The notes beneath the pieces were generated by a model that saw only the letters and a program-made list of their open reading frames with translations, was not told where the DNA came from and searched no databases. DNA of 64,000 nucleotides from Streptomyces sp. NBC_01237 (GTDB taxonomy: Bacteria > Actinomycetota > Actinomycetes > Streptomycetales > Streptomycetaceae): contig NZ_CP108508.1 in NCBI RefSeq assembly GCF_035917275.1, forward strand, positions 5,394,001 to 5,458,000, written 5' to 3'. This document shows positions 37,072 through 45,218 of the stretch, one piece after another (position 1 is the first letter of the stretch; each line of letters opens with the position of its first letter). The position numbers and the translations under genes were made by a program.

Positions 37072-38511
37072 ATGGGTGCTCAGGCTCCATCGGCCGCCGA
37101 GGACGCGGCGCCGCCCGCACCGCCCATGCTGCCCGTGCCGCCCACATCGGTTGCGCCGCCCGTGTCTCCCGTGCCGCCCACATCGGTTGCGCCGCCCGTG
37201 TCCTCCGCGCCGCCCACATCGCTTGCGCCGCCCGTGTCCTCCGTGCTGCCCGCATCGCTCGCACCGCTTGCGCCGCCCGTGTCTCCCGCGGCGGATGCGC
37301 ACGGCACCCGCAACACCCGCGTCCTGCTCGCCCTCACCGCGTTCACCAACCTCGCGGACGGGATCATCAAGATCGCGCTTCCGGTGCTGGCCACCCGGAT
37401 CACCAGCTCGCCCGGCCCGGTCGCCCTGATCGCCCTCACCCTCACGCTGCCGTGGCTGCTCGTCTCCCTCCCGGTCGGGCTGCTGGTGGACCGCGTCGAC
37501 CGCCGGCGGCTGCTCTGGCTGGCCAACGGGGTGCGGCTCCTGGCGGTCGGCTGGCTGTTCCGGACCGTCGCCGCCGGGCAGGTCACCCTCACGTCCCTGG
37601 CGGTCGTCGGCGCGGCGCTCGGCATCGCCGAAGTCGTCGCGCAGACCGCCGAGTCGGCCCTGATCCCCACCCTGGTCCCGCGTGCCGCACGCGAACGCGC
37701 CAACGCGTGGATCACCGGAGTCGAGACCGCCGCCAACGAGTTCTGCGGACCCATGGTCGGCGGTCTGCTCCTGGCCGCCGGGACGGGGGTCGCGCTCGGC
37801 GCGACCTGGGCCGGGTACCTCGCGGCCGTACTGCTGCTGTTCCTGCTCGTCGGCCGGTTCCGCGCCGAGCGGCCCGCCGCCGCGCCGCAGAAGGGTGCGG
37901 GCGGGGCGGGCGGCCGGCTCACCGAAGGGCTGCGCTACCTGTGGCGGCACCGGCTGCTGCGCACCATGAGCCTGATCCTCACGGTCCTGTGCGCGAGCTG
38001 GGGCGCCTGGCTGGCCCTGATGCCGCTGATCGCCAAGGAGTTGATGGGGCTCTCCACCCAGGAGTACGGCATCGTCCTCAGCGCCCTCGGCGTCGGCGGG
38101 CTGGTCGGCACCCTGGCCGTGGTCCGGGTCAACCGGCTGCTCGGCCGCCGGTGGGCGATGTTCGCGGACCTGCTCGGTACGTTGGCGATGATGGCGGTCC
38201 CCGTCCTCACGGCGAACCTCTGGGCCGTCGCCGTCGCGGCCTTCCTCGGCGGCATGGGCGGCACCCTCTGGACGGTCAACGCCCGCCTCATCTCCCAGAA
38301 CCTGGTCCCGGACGCCCTGATGGGCCGCTACTCCAGCGCCGCCCGCCTGCTCACCTGGGGCGGCATGCCGGTGGGCGCGGCCCTGATCGGCGTACTGGCC
38401 GAATGGTTCGGGATACGGGCGGCGTTCCTCGTCTTCGCGGCTGCCATCGCCCTCACGATCCCGCCGTTCCTGCGGATCGTGACCACGGGCGAACTGCGCA
38501 GGGCGCTCTGA
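37072..38511 (+). CDS. MFS transporter with Pro/Ser-rich N-terminal repeats
   Basis: 479 aa, about twelve membrane helices from residue 83. The motif-A-like loop is PVGLLVDRVDRRRLLW; GIAEVVAQTAESALIPTLVP matches the MFS_3/EntS-like group of exporters. Residues 22-69 are four 12-residue repeats (VPPTSVAPPVSP type), unusual before an MFS domain. Start ATG 37072; ATG 37065 is in another frame. It is divergent from the CGNR regulator, so a drug or metabolite efflux role is plausible but unproven. Confidence 0.88.
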   Translation: MGAQAPSAAEDAAPPAPPMLPVPPTSVAPPVSPVPPTSVAPPVSSAPPTSLAPPVSSVLPASLAPLAPPVSPAADAHGTRNTRVLLALTAFTNLADGIIKIALPVLATRITSSPGPVALIALTLTLPWLLVSLPVGLLVDRVDRRRLLWLANGVRLLAVGWLFRTVAAGQVTLTSLAVVGAALGIAEVVAQTAESALIPTLVPRAARERANAWITGVETAANEFCGPMVGGLLLAAGTGVALGATWAGYLAAVLLLFLLVGRFRAERPAAAPQKGAGGAGGRLTEGLRYLWRHRLLRTMSLILTVLCASWGAWLALMPLIAKELMGLSTQEYGIVLSALGVGGLVGTLAVVRVNRLLGRRWAMFADLLGTLAMMAVPVLTANLWAVAVAAFLGGMGGTLWTVNARLISQNLVPDALMGRYSSAARLLTWGGMPVGAALIGVLAEWFGIRAAFLVFAAAIALTIPPFLRIVTTGELRRAL

Positions 38512-38609
38512 GCGGGAAGCCCGCCCGTCCGGTGAGCCTCAAGGTCCACTGCCTCGACGGCTCACGGCCTCACCGGCTCAGCGGTTCAGCGGCTCAGCAG
38601 ATCGACGGC

Positions 38610-39371
38610 TCACGGGCTGACCGGTCGCCCGACGGCCATGCGCTCGGCCGGTGCGCCCCCGCGGGCGTTCCACAGGGCGAAGGTCGACAGCGAGAAGAGC
38701 AGCAGATTGCCGATGCTCAGCTGTGCCCCCTGGATCGCGGTTCCCACCGGACCGGGCATCGACGCGGCGACAAGGGCCCCCACGGGGATGCAGGTCAGCG
38801 GGTTCACGGCACACATCCACCGGGGGAAGGCGGTGGCGCCCCGGAGTACGCACACGGACATCCAGACGGAACCCAGCACCCAGCAGGTCAGCAGCACCGC
38901 GTAGGGAAGGATCAGGACGTCCGCCATGTCGCCCGGCAGCGCGTCCAGGGCGGCGGACCGTACGCCGGAGGCGTCGACCACCTTGGCCGCCTGGCCCCAG
39001 TAGAAGAAGGAGCCGTGCGCGAAGGGGGCGAGGGCGAAGCCCGCGGTCAGCAGCAGGAACGGTGGCAGGGAGAGCGACCGCCGAGCCGGCCGGAGCCCCT
39101 GGTACAGGTGCCCGCACGCGACCAGATAGAGCGGACCGGTCAGCACGCCGAGCAGCGCTCCCCACGCCAGCCGCGTCGTGGACGCCGACATCATCGCCGC
39201 CAGTGAGTCGGCGGCCGTTCCGTCGTAGCCGGTCAGGAGGGGATGGTCTCCGGGCGATGCCACGGGCTTGCCCAGGAGCAGGATGTCCCCGATGAGCCAG
39301 GCGATCGAGGCCACAATGCCGGCGATCCCGGCGAGCCGTATCTGCCCCGTCCCGTTCCCACGTGTCCGCAC
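38610..39371 (-). CDS. Polytopic membrane protein, unknown function
   Basis: 253 aa, about six or seven membrane helices (IAGIVASIAWLIGDILLLG, LAWGALLGVLTGPLYLVACG, SIGNLLLFSLSTFAL). I cannot name the family with certainty. Start GTG 39371 with GGAGGGG upstream. Its promoter region contains the DtxR-type iron box at 39403-39421, 32 bases before the start, so iron-dependent repression is likely. Confidence 0.8.
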   Translation of the reverse strand: MRTRGNGTGQIRLAGIAGIVASIAWLIGDILLLGKPVASPGDHPLLTGYDGTAADSLAAMMSASTTRLAWGALLGVLTGPLYLVACGHLYQGLRPARRSLSLPPFLLLTAGFALAPFAHGSFFYWGQAAKVVDASGVRSAALDALPGDMADVLILPYAVLLTCWVLGSVWMSVCVLRGATAFPRWMCAVNPLTCIPVGALVAASMPGPVGTAIQGAQLSIGNLLLFSLSTFALWNARGGAPAERMAVGRPVSP

Positions 39372-39402
39372 GTCGGTAACCCCTCCATCGCGATGATCAT
39401 GG

Positions 39403-39421
39403 TGAGGTTAGCCTAACCTAA
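39403..39421. promoter_or_regulatory. DtxR/DmdR-type iron box
   Basis: TGAGGTTAGCCTAACCTAA matches the DtxR consensus TWAGGTTAGSCTAACCTWA at 18 of 19 positions, with a perfect 7-1-7 palindrome core AGGTTAG-C-CTAACCT at 39405-39419. Family knowledge: DmdR1 of Streptomyces binds such boxes under iron repletion. It lies between the minus-strand membrane protein gene and the plus-strand sigma-factor/ABC set. Confidence 0.85.
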
Positions 39422-39538
39422 CTAAACCTGTCGCTGAAGAGTGCCGCGGCGGCGTTCGGGCTGACGATGCCGCCCCGACGTGTGACCCGGATCACGCCCC
39501 GGGGAAAACCTGCGGCCCCGGCAGGGCGTCTAGCAGGT

Positions 39539-40102
39539 GTGAAACGGCTTGGGGCGGCACCGCCGCAGGAACTGGACGAGGAGCGTCTCCTCCGACGCGT
39601 GGCCCGGGGTGACCGGGCCGCCTTCGAGGAGCTGTACCGGCGCACGTCGCCATGGCTGGCGGTGCGGCTGCGCCGCCGCTGCGCCGACCCGCAGATCGTC
39701 GCCGAGGTCATGCAGGAGACGTATCTGGCGGTGTGGCGGGCGGCGGGTTCCTTCGCCGGGAGCCGCACCGGCGGAACGGCCGTCGGCTGGCTGTGGACGA
39801 TCGCGGCCCGCCGTCTCGTCGACGCGTTCCGGCGCAGGGCCCACCACGCGGAGCCGCCGCCCGCCGCCGCTCCGCACCCCGTGGCGCCCCCGGCCGAGGA
39901 AGAGGCGCTGGTGGGCACCGTCGGCGGTGATGTCGGGGACGCGCTGCGGCGGCTCGCGCCGGAGCTCAGAGACGTACTACAGGCCATGGTGCTCGACGGA
40001 CTGTCCGTCCGGGAGACCGCCGTTCTGCTCGGAGTGCCCGAGGGAACGGTCAAGACCCGCGCCCGACGGGCCCGGATCATGATGCGGGAGGCGCTGGCAT
40101 GA
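39539..40102 (+). CDS. Sigma-70 family (ECF-type) sigma factor
   Basis: 187 aa from GTG 39539 (211 aa if ATG 39467 is used, with an implausible basic leader). Region 2: RRVARGDRAAFEELYRRTSP, QIVAEVMQETYLAVWRAAGS. Region 4: APELRDVLQAMVLDGLSVRE, TAVLLGVPEGTVKTRARRAR. It overlaps the downstream zinc-finger protein gene by 4 bases. With that protein it forms a sigma/anti-sigma pair at the head of an ABC-transporter set. Confidence 0.88.
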   Translation: MKRLGAAPPQELDEERLLRRVARGDRAAFEELYRRTSPWLAVRLRRRCADPQIVAEVMQETYLAVWRAAGSFAGSRTGGTAVGWLWTIAARRLVDAFRRRAHHAEPPPAAAPHPVAPPAEEEALVGTVGGDVGDALRRLAPELRDVLQAMVLDGLSVRETAVLLGVPEGTVKTRARRARIMMREALA

Positions 40103-40914
40103 ACGTGGAACACGCGTCGGCACGGCTCATCGACGGGTACGCGCGCGGCGACACGGACCTCGTCGCGGACGAGGTATGGGCCCTGGAGGCCCATCTGGAA
40201 GGGTGCCGGGTCTGTCGTGACCGGCTGTCGGCGGCCGTCACTGTCGAGGCCCCCGCACTGGTGGCGCTGACCGACGCCGTCTGGTCCGACCTCGAACACC
40301 AACTGGCCGCGGCCGTCCCGGCACCGTCGCGCCGGCGCCGTACGAGGCTGTCGGCGTGGACGACGCCCGCCATGACGCCGTGGCTGGCCATGGTCCTGGC
40401 CGTGACGGCGCTCGCGCTCCTGCTGGACCTGGTGGGACCCGGCTCCGGCCAGGTGTCGCTGGTGCTGCTGCTCGCCCCTCTCCTGCCCGTGTGCGGTGTG
40501 GCCGCCTCGTGGTCGCGGGGCCTGGACCCGGCGTACGAGCTGACGGCCTCCACGCCGAGAGCCGGGCTGCAACTGGTGCTGCGGCGCACCGCCTCCGTGC
40601 TCGCCGTGGTGATCCCCGCGCTGCTGGCGGGGGGATGGGCGACGGGGGTGACGGCCGCACAGTGGCTGCTGCCCTGCCTGGCCTTCACCTCGATGACCCT
40701 CGCGCTCGGCGGTGTGATCGGCGTGACCCGCGCCGCCGTCGCCATGGTGGCCGCGTGGGCCGTGGTGGTGGCGGCGCCGACCCTGGCCACCAGTCGTACG
40801 GCCGCCGCGTTCCAGGAGGGCGGACTGCCGGTGTGGGCGCTGATCCTCGCGCTCGGCGTCGCCGTCGTGATCGCCCGCAGGGGCGCGTACACCGTGCTGG
40901 GAGCGAACCGTTGA
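40099..40914 (+). CDS. Zinc-finger (zf-HC2) membrane anti-sigma-type protein
   Basis: 271 aa. The N-terminal anti-sigma zinc motif is His32-x3-Cys36-x2-Cys39 (AHLEGCRVC). About six membrane helices follow from residue 92 (PWLAMVLAVTALALLLDLVG onward), far more than the single helix of a typical ZAS anti-sigma factor. The start overlaps the sigma gene stop (ATGA), and the stop overlaps a possible TTG start of the ABC gene. It probably sequesters the upstream sigma factor at the membrane. Confidence 0.85.
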   Translation: MNVEHASARLIDGYARGDTDLVADEVWALEAHLEGCRVCRDRLSAAVTVEAPALVALTDAVWSDLEHQLAAAVPAPSRRRRTRLSAWTTPAMTPWLAMVLAVTALALLLDLVGPGSGQVSLVLLLAPLLPVCGVAASWSRGLDPAYELTASTPRAGLQLVLRRTASVLAVVIPALLAGGWATGVTAAQWLLPCLAFTSMTLALGGVIGVTRAAVAMVAAWAVVVAAPTLATSRTAAAFQEGGLPVWALILALGVAVVIARRGAYTVLGANR

Positions 40915-41054
40915 ACCCGCCTCTCGGAAATCCGGGAGAACCCCAACAGGACCAACAGAACCAACAGAACCAACAGAACCAACAGAGTCGGCCGAACCAG
41001 CCGAATCAGCAGAGCCAACAGAGTCAGCCGAACCAACAGAACAGGAAGCGCACG
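40911..41054 (+). repeat. CAACAGAAC repeats encoding a Gln/Asn-rich stretch
   Basis: About ten 9- to 12-base units on CAACAGAAC/CAACAGAGC between the anti-sigma gene stop and ATG 41055. In the frame of the ABC gene they read QQNQQNQQNQQSRPNQPNQQ and more. A TTG at 40911 with GGGAGCG upstream could start translation here, adding 48 residues to the ATPase. Confidence 0.7.
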
Positions 41055-41861
41055 ATGCCCGCAGTGAGCAGGGCCGACATCGCGCCCACGGCCTACGCCT
41101 GGGAGATCCGGGCGACCGGACTGAAGGTCAAGGTCGGCAGGAACCGGATGGCCGTCGACGGGCTCGACCTGTCGTTGGGCACCGGAGTACACGGACTTCT
41201 CGGCCCCAACGGGGCGGGCAAGACCACCCTCATCCGCGCGCTGGCCACCGTGCTGCGCCCCGCCGGGGGTGAGCTGGAGCTGCTCGGGGAGTCCGCGGGC
41301 GGGCTGGGCGAGCACCGGGCGCTGCGCCGCCGGATCGGCTACCTGCCGCAGGACTTCGGCTACTACAAGCGCTTCACCGTGCGCGAGTTCGTCGAGTACA
41401 TGGCGTGGCTCAAGGAGGTGCCCAAGGAGGACATCCCCGGGGCGACGCAGCGCGCCGTGGAGCGGGTCGGTCTGGCCGACCGCGCCGACGACCGGATGAA
41501 GGCCCTGTCGGGCGGGATGGTGCGACGGGCCGGCATCGCGCAGGCCATCGTCAACGACCCGTCGATCCTGCTCCTCGACGAGCCGACCGTCGGCCTGGAT
41601 CCGGCGCAGCGGCTGCGCTTCCGCGATCTGCTCCAGGAGTTGGGGACCGACGCGTGTGTGGTCGTCTCCACCCATCTGGTGGAGGACGTGGCCGCCGCCT
41701 GCACCGATGTGGTGCTCTTCGCCGAGGGGCGGCTGGTCTTCCAGGGCACCCCGGACGAGCTGGCCGCGGCGGGCGGCCCGGAACACGTGGGCGACAGCCC
41801 GCTGGAGCGCGGCTACTCGGCTCTGCTGGCCGACCCCGCACAGACGAAGGGCGCCTGGTGA
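41055..41861 (+). CDS. ABC transporter ATP-binding protein
   Basis: 268 aa from ATG 41055 (AGGAAG upstream). Walker A GPNGAGKTT, Q-loop in IGYLPQDFGYYK, signature ALSGGMVRR (Met at the usual Gln position), Walker B ILLLDEPTVGLDP, H-loop VSTHLVED. It resembles exporters of the CcmA/DrrA type. It ends with GTGA overlapping the next gene, so it is coupled to the permease. A 48-codon Gln/Asn-rich N-terminal extension from TTG 40911 is possible. Confidence 0.93.
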   Translation: MPAVSRADIAPTAYAWEIRATGLKVKVGRNRMAVDGLDLSLGTGVHGLLGPNGAGKTTLIRALATVLRPAGGELELLGESAGGLGEHRALRRRIGYLPQDFGYYKRFTVREFVEYMAWLKEVPKEDIPGATQRAVERVGLADRADDRMKALSGGMVRRAGIAQAIVNDPSILLLDEPTVGLDPAQRLRFRDLLQELGTDACVVVSTHLVEDVAAACTDVVLFAEGRLVFQGTPDELAAAGGPEHVGDSPLERGYSALLADPAQTKGAW

Positions 41862-43258
41862 ACCTCCGTATTCTGCGCATCGAACTGCGGCGGTCCGTCG
41901 CCCCGTGGGCCGGCGCCGTCATCCTGGTGGCCGCGCTCGCGTTCCTCCTCCTCATCCCCGGAGCGTGGTCGAAGGGCTCCGTCCTGTGGACCGCCCAGTG
42001 GACCTCCATGGCCCTGTGGATCCGGTACCTGCTGTTCTTCCTCTGGCCGATCGCCATCGGGCTCGGGGCGCTCCAGGGGCTGCGCGACCACCGCTCGAAG
42101 ATGCCCGAACTGCTGACCAGCACCCCACGGCCCGCGCGGCACCGCGCGGCGACCCTGGCGGGCACGACGGCCTTCGCGCTGTTCGCGGCCTTCGCTCTCC
42201 TCGTCGTCGTGGGCGCGGTGCAGGTCCTCGCGGGCGACGCCGCGTACACCCACGTCGGCTGGCTGCCCATCGTGCTGGTGGGGGCGCTCGCACTGGCCGC
42301 CGGGGCGGTCCTCGGCATGGGGGTCGCGCGGGCCCTGCCCTCCGTCCTCACCCCGCCCGCACTGGCCGTGGCCGCCCTGGTGTTCAACAACTTCTTCCGG
42401 CAGATGCAGACTTCGGACGCCCCGCAGCCGACCGCCGGGTTCCTGCCGAACGACCTGTCGCTGCTGTCACCGGCGACGGCCGACGTCCGCGAAACGCTCC
42501 TCACGCTCTCCTCCTCCGTGCACGTCGGGCAGACGCTCTGGCTGCTCGGCATGGCCGCGACGGGTCTGGCCCTGCTGGCCGCCACCCGCCCGCGCACCCG
42601 GCTTCTGGCCCTCACCCCCCTGGTGGCGGGCGGGGCGCTCGCCCTGCTCCTGCTGCCGACCACCGCCCGCGACACATACGTCGTCGACCGGGCCGCGGCG
42701 AAGCAGGTGTGCGACGGCCCGGTGTGCGTGACGACGCTCCGGCAGGCGAGGCTCGACGCCCTGGCGGGTCCTGGAAAGGAGGCGCTTCGGCTGATGCGCG
42801 GTGCCCTGGGCGACCGGGCCCCCGTCGCCATCCGCGAGACCGCCGTTCCGAGGGCGATCGCCGGCGTGCCCGAACGCCCGCGCGACTCCGTGCTCCTCGA
42901 CTTCGACGACCGGACGATCGGCGAGGCCGAGGGCGAGCGCCCGGTCACCCGGGCCCTGGTCGCCCAGGGCATGGTCCCGCTGTGCAGCCCCCGCAGCGTG
43001 ACCGAGAGCGGTACGCAGGAGGAGGCCGCCGCGCAGAGCATCGCGACCGCGTGGGTCCTCGGGGAGGACCTCCGGCCGCTCGCCGGGACCATGTATCCCG
43101 CGAAGGACCAGAACGACCTGGCCCGCCCGGTGTGGAAGAAGTTCGTCGCACTGCCGAAGGCGGAGCAGCAGCGGCGGATCGGCGCCATGCACGCCGCCGC
43201 GGTCTCCTGTTCGTCGAAGGACGCGCTGACCGTGCTGAACGGTGGTGCGCTCCGGTGA
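41858..43258 (+). CDS. ABC-type permease with external domain
   Basis: 466 aa from GTG 41858. About eight membrane helices in residues 15-285 (RSVAPWAGAVILVAALAFLL ... LLALTPLVAGGALALLLLP), then a soluble C-terminal region with Cys residues (AKQVCDGPVCVTTLRQARLD, VPLCSP, VSCSSKD). It is coupled at both ends (GTGA overlaps) to the ATPase and the following membrane protein. The substrate is unknown. Confidence 0.85.
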   Translation: MNLRILRIELRRSVAPWAGAVILVAALAFLLLIPGAWSKGSVLWTAQWTSMALWIRYLLFFLWPIAIGLGALQGLRDHRSKMPELLTSTPRPARHRAATLAGTTAFALFAAFALLVVVGAVQVLAGDAAYTHVGWLPIVLVGALALAAGAVLGMGVARALPSVLTPPALAVAALVFNNFFRQMQTSDAPQPTAGFLPNDLSLLSPATADVRETLLTLSSSVHVGQTLWLLGMAATGLALLAATRPRTRLLALTPLVAGGALALLLLPTTARDTYVVDRAAAKQVCDGPVCVTTLRQARLDALAGPGKEALRLMRGALGDRAPVAIRETAVPRAIAGVPERPRDSVLLDFDDRTIGEAEGERPVTRALVAQGMVPLCSPRSVTESGTQEEAAAQSIATAWVLGEDLRPLAGTMYPAKDQNDLARPVWKKFVALPKAEQQRRIGAMHAAAVSCSSKDALTVLNGGALR

Positions 43259-43830
43259 GATGGCTGACGCTGTACGCGCGTTCGCGGCAGCTGCCCGCCT
43301 CGTTCGCGGGGGTGGTGATCGGCGCGCTGGTGGTGTGGGCACTCGCCGGGATCGGCGGCGGCACGCTGGGGGACCCGCGGCTGTCCATGCTCATCCTCGC
43401 CGCCGGGGCCATGGCGGTCTCGGTCGGACTCGGCGGGCAGGACGGGGCGTTGGACCGCACGGCCGCGATCCGCTGGATGCCCCGCAGGGCGGCGCACGTG
43501 CTGCTCTGCGGCGTGCTGATCGGCGCGGTGCTGCTGGCGGTGCAGACGATGAGCGGTCAGTCGGGCTCCGCCGCCTTCGTCGTGCGCAACAGCGCGGGGC
43601 TGGTCGGACTCGTCGCCATGGGGGCGGCCTGGTGCGGGGCGCAGTACGCGTGGATCCTGCCGTTCGCGTGGCTGTCGGTCTCCCTCGTCGTCCCGCCCTC
43701 GTCGGGCGTGGGCAGGCAGGTGCTGACCTGGATGATGCTGCCGCCCGGCACGGCGACCGCCACCTGGACGGCCCTCGTCCTGGTCGTCGCCGGTACGGCG
43801 GTCTACGCGGTCGGGGGCCCCAGGCGTTAG
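43255..43830 (+). CDS. Membrane protein, last gene of the ABC set
   Basis: 191 aa from GTG 43255, overlapping the permease stop by four bases. Five or six membrane helices (FAGVVIGALVVWALAGIGGG, HVLLCGVLIGAVLLAVQTM, ATWTALVLVVAGTAVYAVG). No family is recognised; it is probably a second membrane subunit of the exporter. Confidence 0.8.
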   Translation: MRWLTLYARSRQLPASFAGVVIGALVVWALAGIGGGTLGDPRLSMLILAAGAMAVSVGLGGQDGALDRTAAIRWMPRRAAHVLLCGVLIGAVLLAVQTMSGQSGSAAFVVRNSAGLVGLVAMGAAWCGAQYAWILPFAWLSVSLVVPPSSGVGRQVLTWMMLPPGTATATWTALVLVVAGTAVYAVGGPRR

Positions 43831-43837
43831 CTGCGGC

Positions 43838-43877
43838 GGGGACCGGTTCCAGGAGGCGGGGGCCCGCCCCCCCGGTC
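43838..43877 (+). terminator. Possible terminator after the ABC set
   Basis: GACCGG at 43841-43846 pairs with CCGGTC at 43872-43877, enclosing a second GGCGGG/CCCGCC pairing. It lies about 10 bases after the stop codon; the inner stem is imperfect. Confidence 0.45.
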
Positions 43878-44027
43878 GTTGTGCGCACGGAACCGTCCGC
43901 ACCGGGATTCGCGTCGATATGACCGGCCGGAGGACCGATGGGCGGCGACCCGCCCGGGGTCCGGAAAGCGTCTGCCGGTCCTGGCACGATCGGTGGGACC
44001 GGCGGACTGAACGCGAAGGTGGGAACC

Positions 44028-44240
44028 ATGCTTCAGGTGGCACTGATCGTCGTCCTGGCCCTCGCCGTCGGCGGGTGCGTGTGTGTGGTCTGGGCGGGGC
44101 GCGGTGGGCCCCGCTGGGTCCACGCCGTGGCGGCCGTGACGCTGGCCGCGGGGACGGTGGTGGGCGGCGCGAGGCGAAGGAACCGGCGCCCGAACAGGTG
44201 GCCCCTCGGCGGCAATAGCGGCACCAGCGGGGAGGGCTGA
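44028..44240 (+). CDS. Small membrane protein, 70 aa
   Basis: MLQVALIVVLALAVGGCVCV then VWAGRGGPRWVHAVAAVTLA: two short membrane segments and an Arg/Pro-rich tail (GGARRRNRRPNRWP). AAGGTGGGA precedes ATG 44028. No family is recognised. The frame is open upstream to 43938 without better support. Confidence 0.55.
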   Translation: MLQVALIVVLALAVGGCVCVVWAGRGGPRWVHAVAAVTLAAGTVVGGARRRNRRPNRWPLGGNSGTSGEG

Positions 44241-44281
44241 GCGTGAGCGGTGACGCCCGTGAACGGTGTCGCCGAACATGC

Positions 44282-44318
44282 CGATACAGGCCACGCGAAA
44301 TGCGCGTGGCCTGTATCG
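44282..44318. terminator. Bidirectional terminator hairpin
   Basis: CGATACAGGCCACGCG and CGCGTGGCCTGTATCG form a 16-bp perfect stem with a 5-base loop. It lies between the small membrane protein gene (+) and the crystallin-like gene (-), converging on it. Confidence 0.85.
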
Positions 44319-44440
44319 ATGAGCCGGGCAGCGATTAATTCAACCCCGCGATGAATTCAGGTCCGTTCGGTAAGGGGATTGAATCCGCGAAGACCCGTGA
44401 GTCGGCGCGGCCTTTCGCGGGACACCGGCCCGCTCGTCAG

Positions 44441-44794
44441 CTAAAGGATTTCGATGTCCTTGACCAGCGGGGGGTGGTTCGGGAAAGTGATGTCGGTCCA
44501 CCGGTTGATGCGCACCGAGTCGCCGTTGGCGTCGTAGTAGATGAGGTCGTTGTTGCCCGTCGAAATACGGTCGACCCACCAGCTGCCGAAGCCGGTCCGG
44601 CCCTTGTTGGCGTAGCAGTCCACGCTGGACCTGCCGTCCAGGTGCGACCAGATCTTCAGGAAGTTCTCCCCGCCACGGCACTCGACGTGGTCGATGGCGA
44701 AGGCGTTGCCCGTGGGCATGGCCATCGTGACCCCGACGGTGGCGGCGAACGCCACGGCTGCGGAACGGGCGAACCTCTTCGTCTTTGAGATCAC
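44441..44794 (-). CDS. Secreted beta/gamma-crystallin-like protein
   Basis: 117 aa from GTG 44794 with AAGGAG 5-6 bases upstream. The signal peptide is basic then hydrophobic (KTKRFARSAAVAFAATVGVT ... GNAFA) with cleavage likely after AFA. The mature part of about 85 residues (HVECRGGENFLKIWSHLDGR, VDCYANKGRTGFGSWWVDRI, TDITFPNHPPLVKDIEI) matches the Streptomyces beta/gamma-crystallin group that includes killer-toxin-like and metalloproteinase-inhibitor folds. Two Cys may form one disulphide. A 13-base palindrome TTCGATAATCGAA (44808-44820) lies just before the ribosome binding site. Confidence 0.8.
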   Translation of the reverse strand: MISKTKRFARSAAVAFAATVGVTMAMPTGNAFAIDHVECRGGENFLKIWSHLDGRSSVDCYANKGRTGFGSWWVDRISTGNNDLIYYDANGDSVRINRWTDITFPNHPPLVKDIEIL

Positions 44795-44848
44795 AAGTTC
44801 TCCTTCATTCGATAATCGAACGGGGAGGCGACGGGTGCGGCCGAACAA

Positions 44849-45218
44849 ATGAAGACGCGTCGAAAAAATATCTGCCCGCCTTCGTCCGGGCCTTCCGTCG
44901 TCTCGTCTCTCGTGCTTGCTCTACGAAGATCCTGTAAGGCAGGTGTGTATGGCAATCATTCGCGGCTCCCTGGGCCGGAATGCACCCCTAAATGTCTAGA
45001 TCGAGAGCGCCTGGGGGAGTTAACACGTTTCAATCCGGTGGCTGCCGCGGGCCCTTCCCGGTTTCGCGGCGGCCCGGTCGGATAGGGCTTCCGAAACGGA
45101 TCGGATTGCCGGTACGAGTGGGTGGAGCAGGGGGCCGGGGCCGGATGCGGCGGGCTTTGTGCGCGACGGCGGCGCGCCCTGGTGCCGGGGGGAGCCGGAT
45201 GCGCGAGCCGGCCGACGC
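44849..45218. other. Intergenic region without visible gene
   Basis: 370 bases between two minus-strand genes' flanks. The left part (44849-45010) is less GC-rich than average and probably holds the promoter of the crystallin-like gene. I see no RNA gene, repeat or convincing promoter pair. The right part is GC-rich and lies downstream of the TetR gene. Confidence 0.3.
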
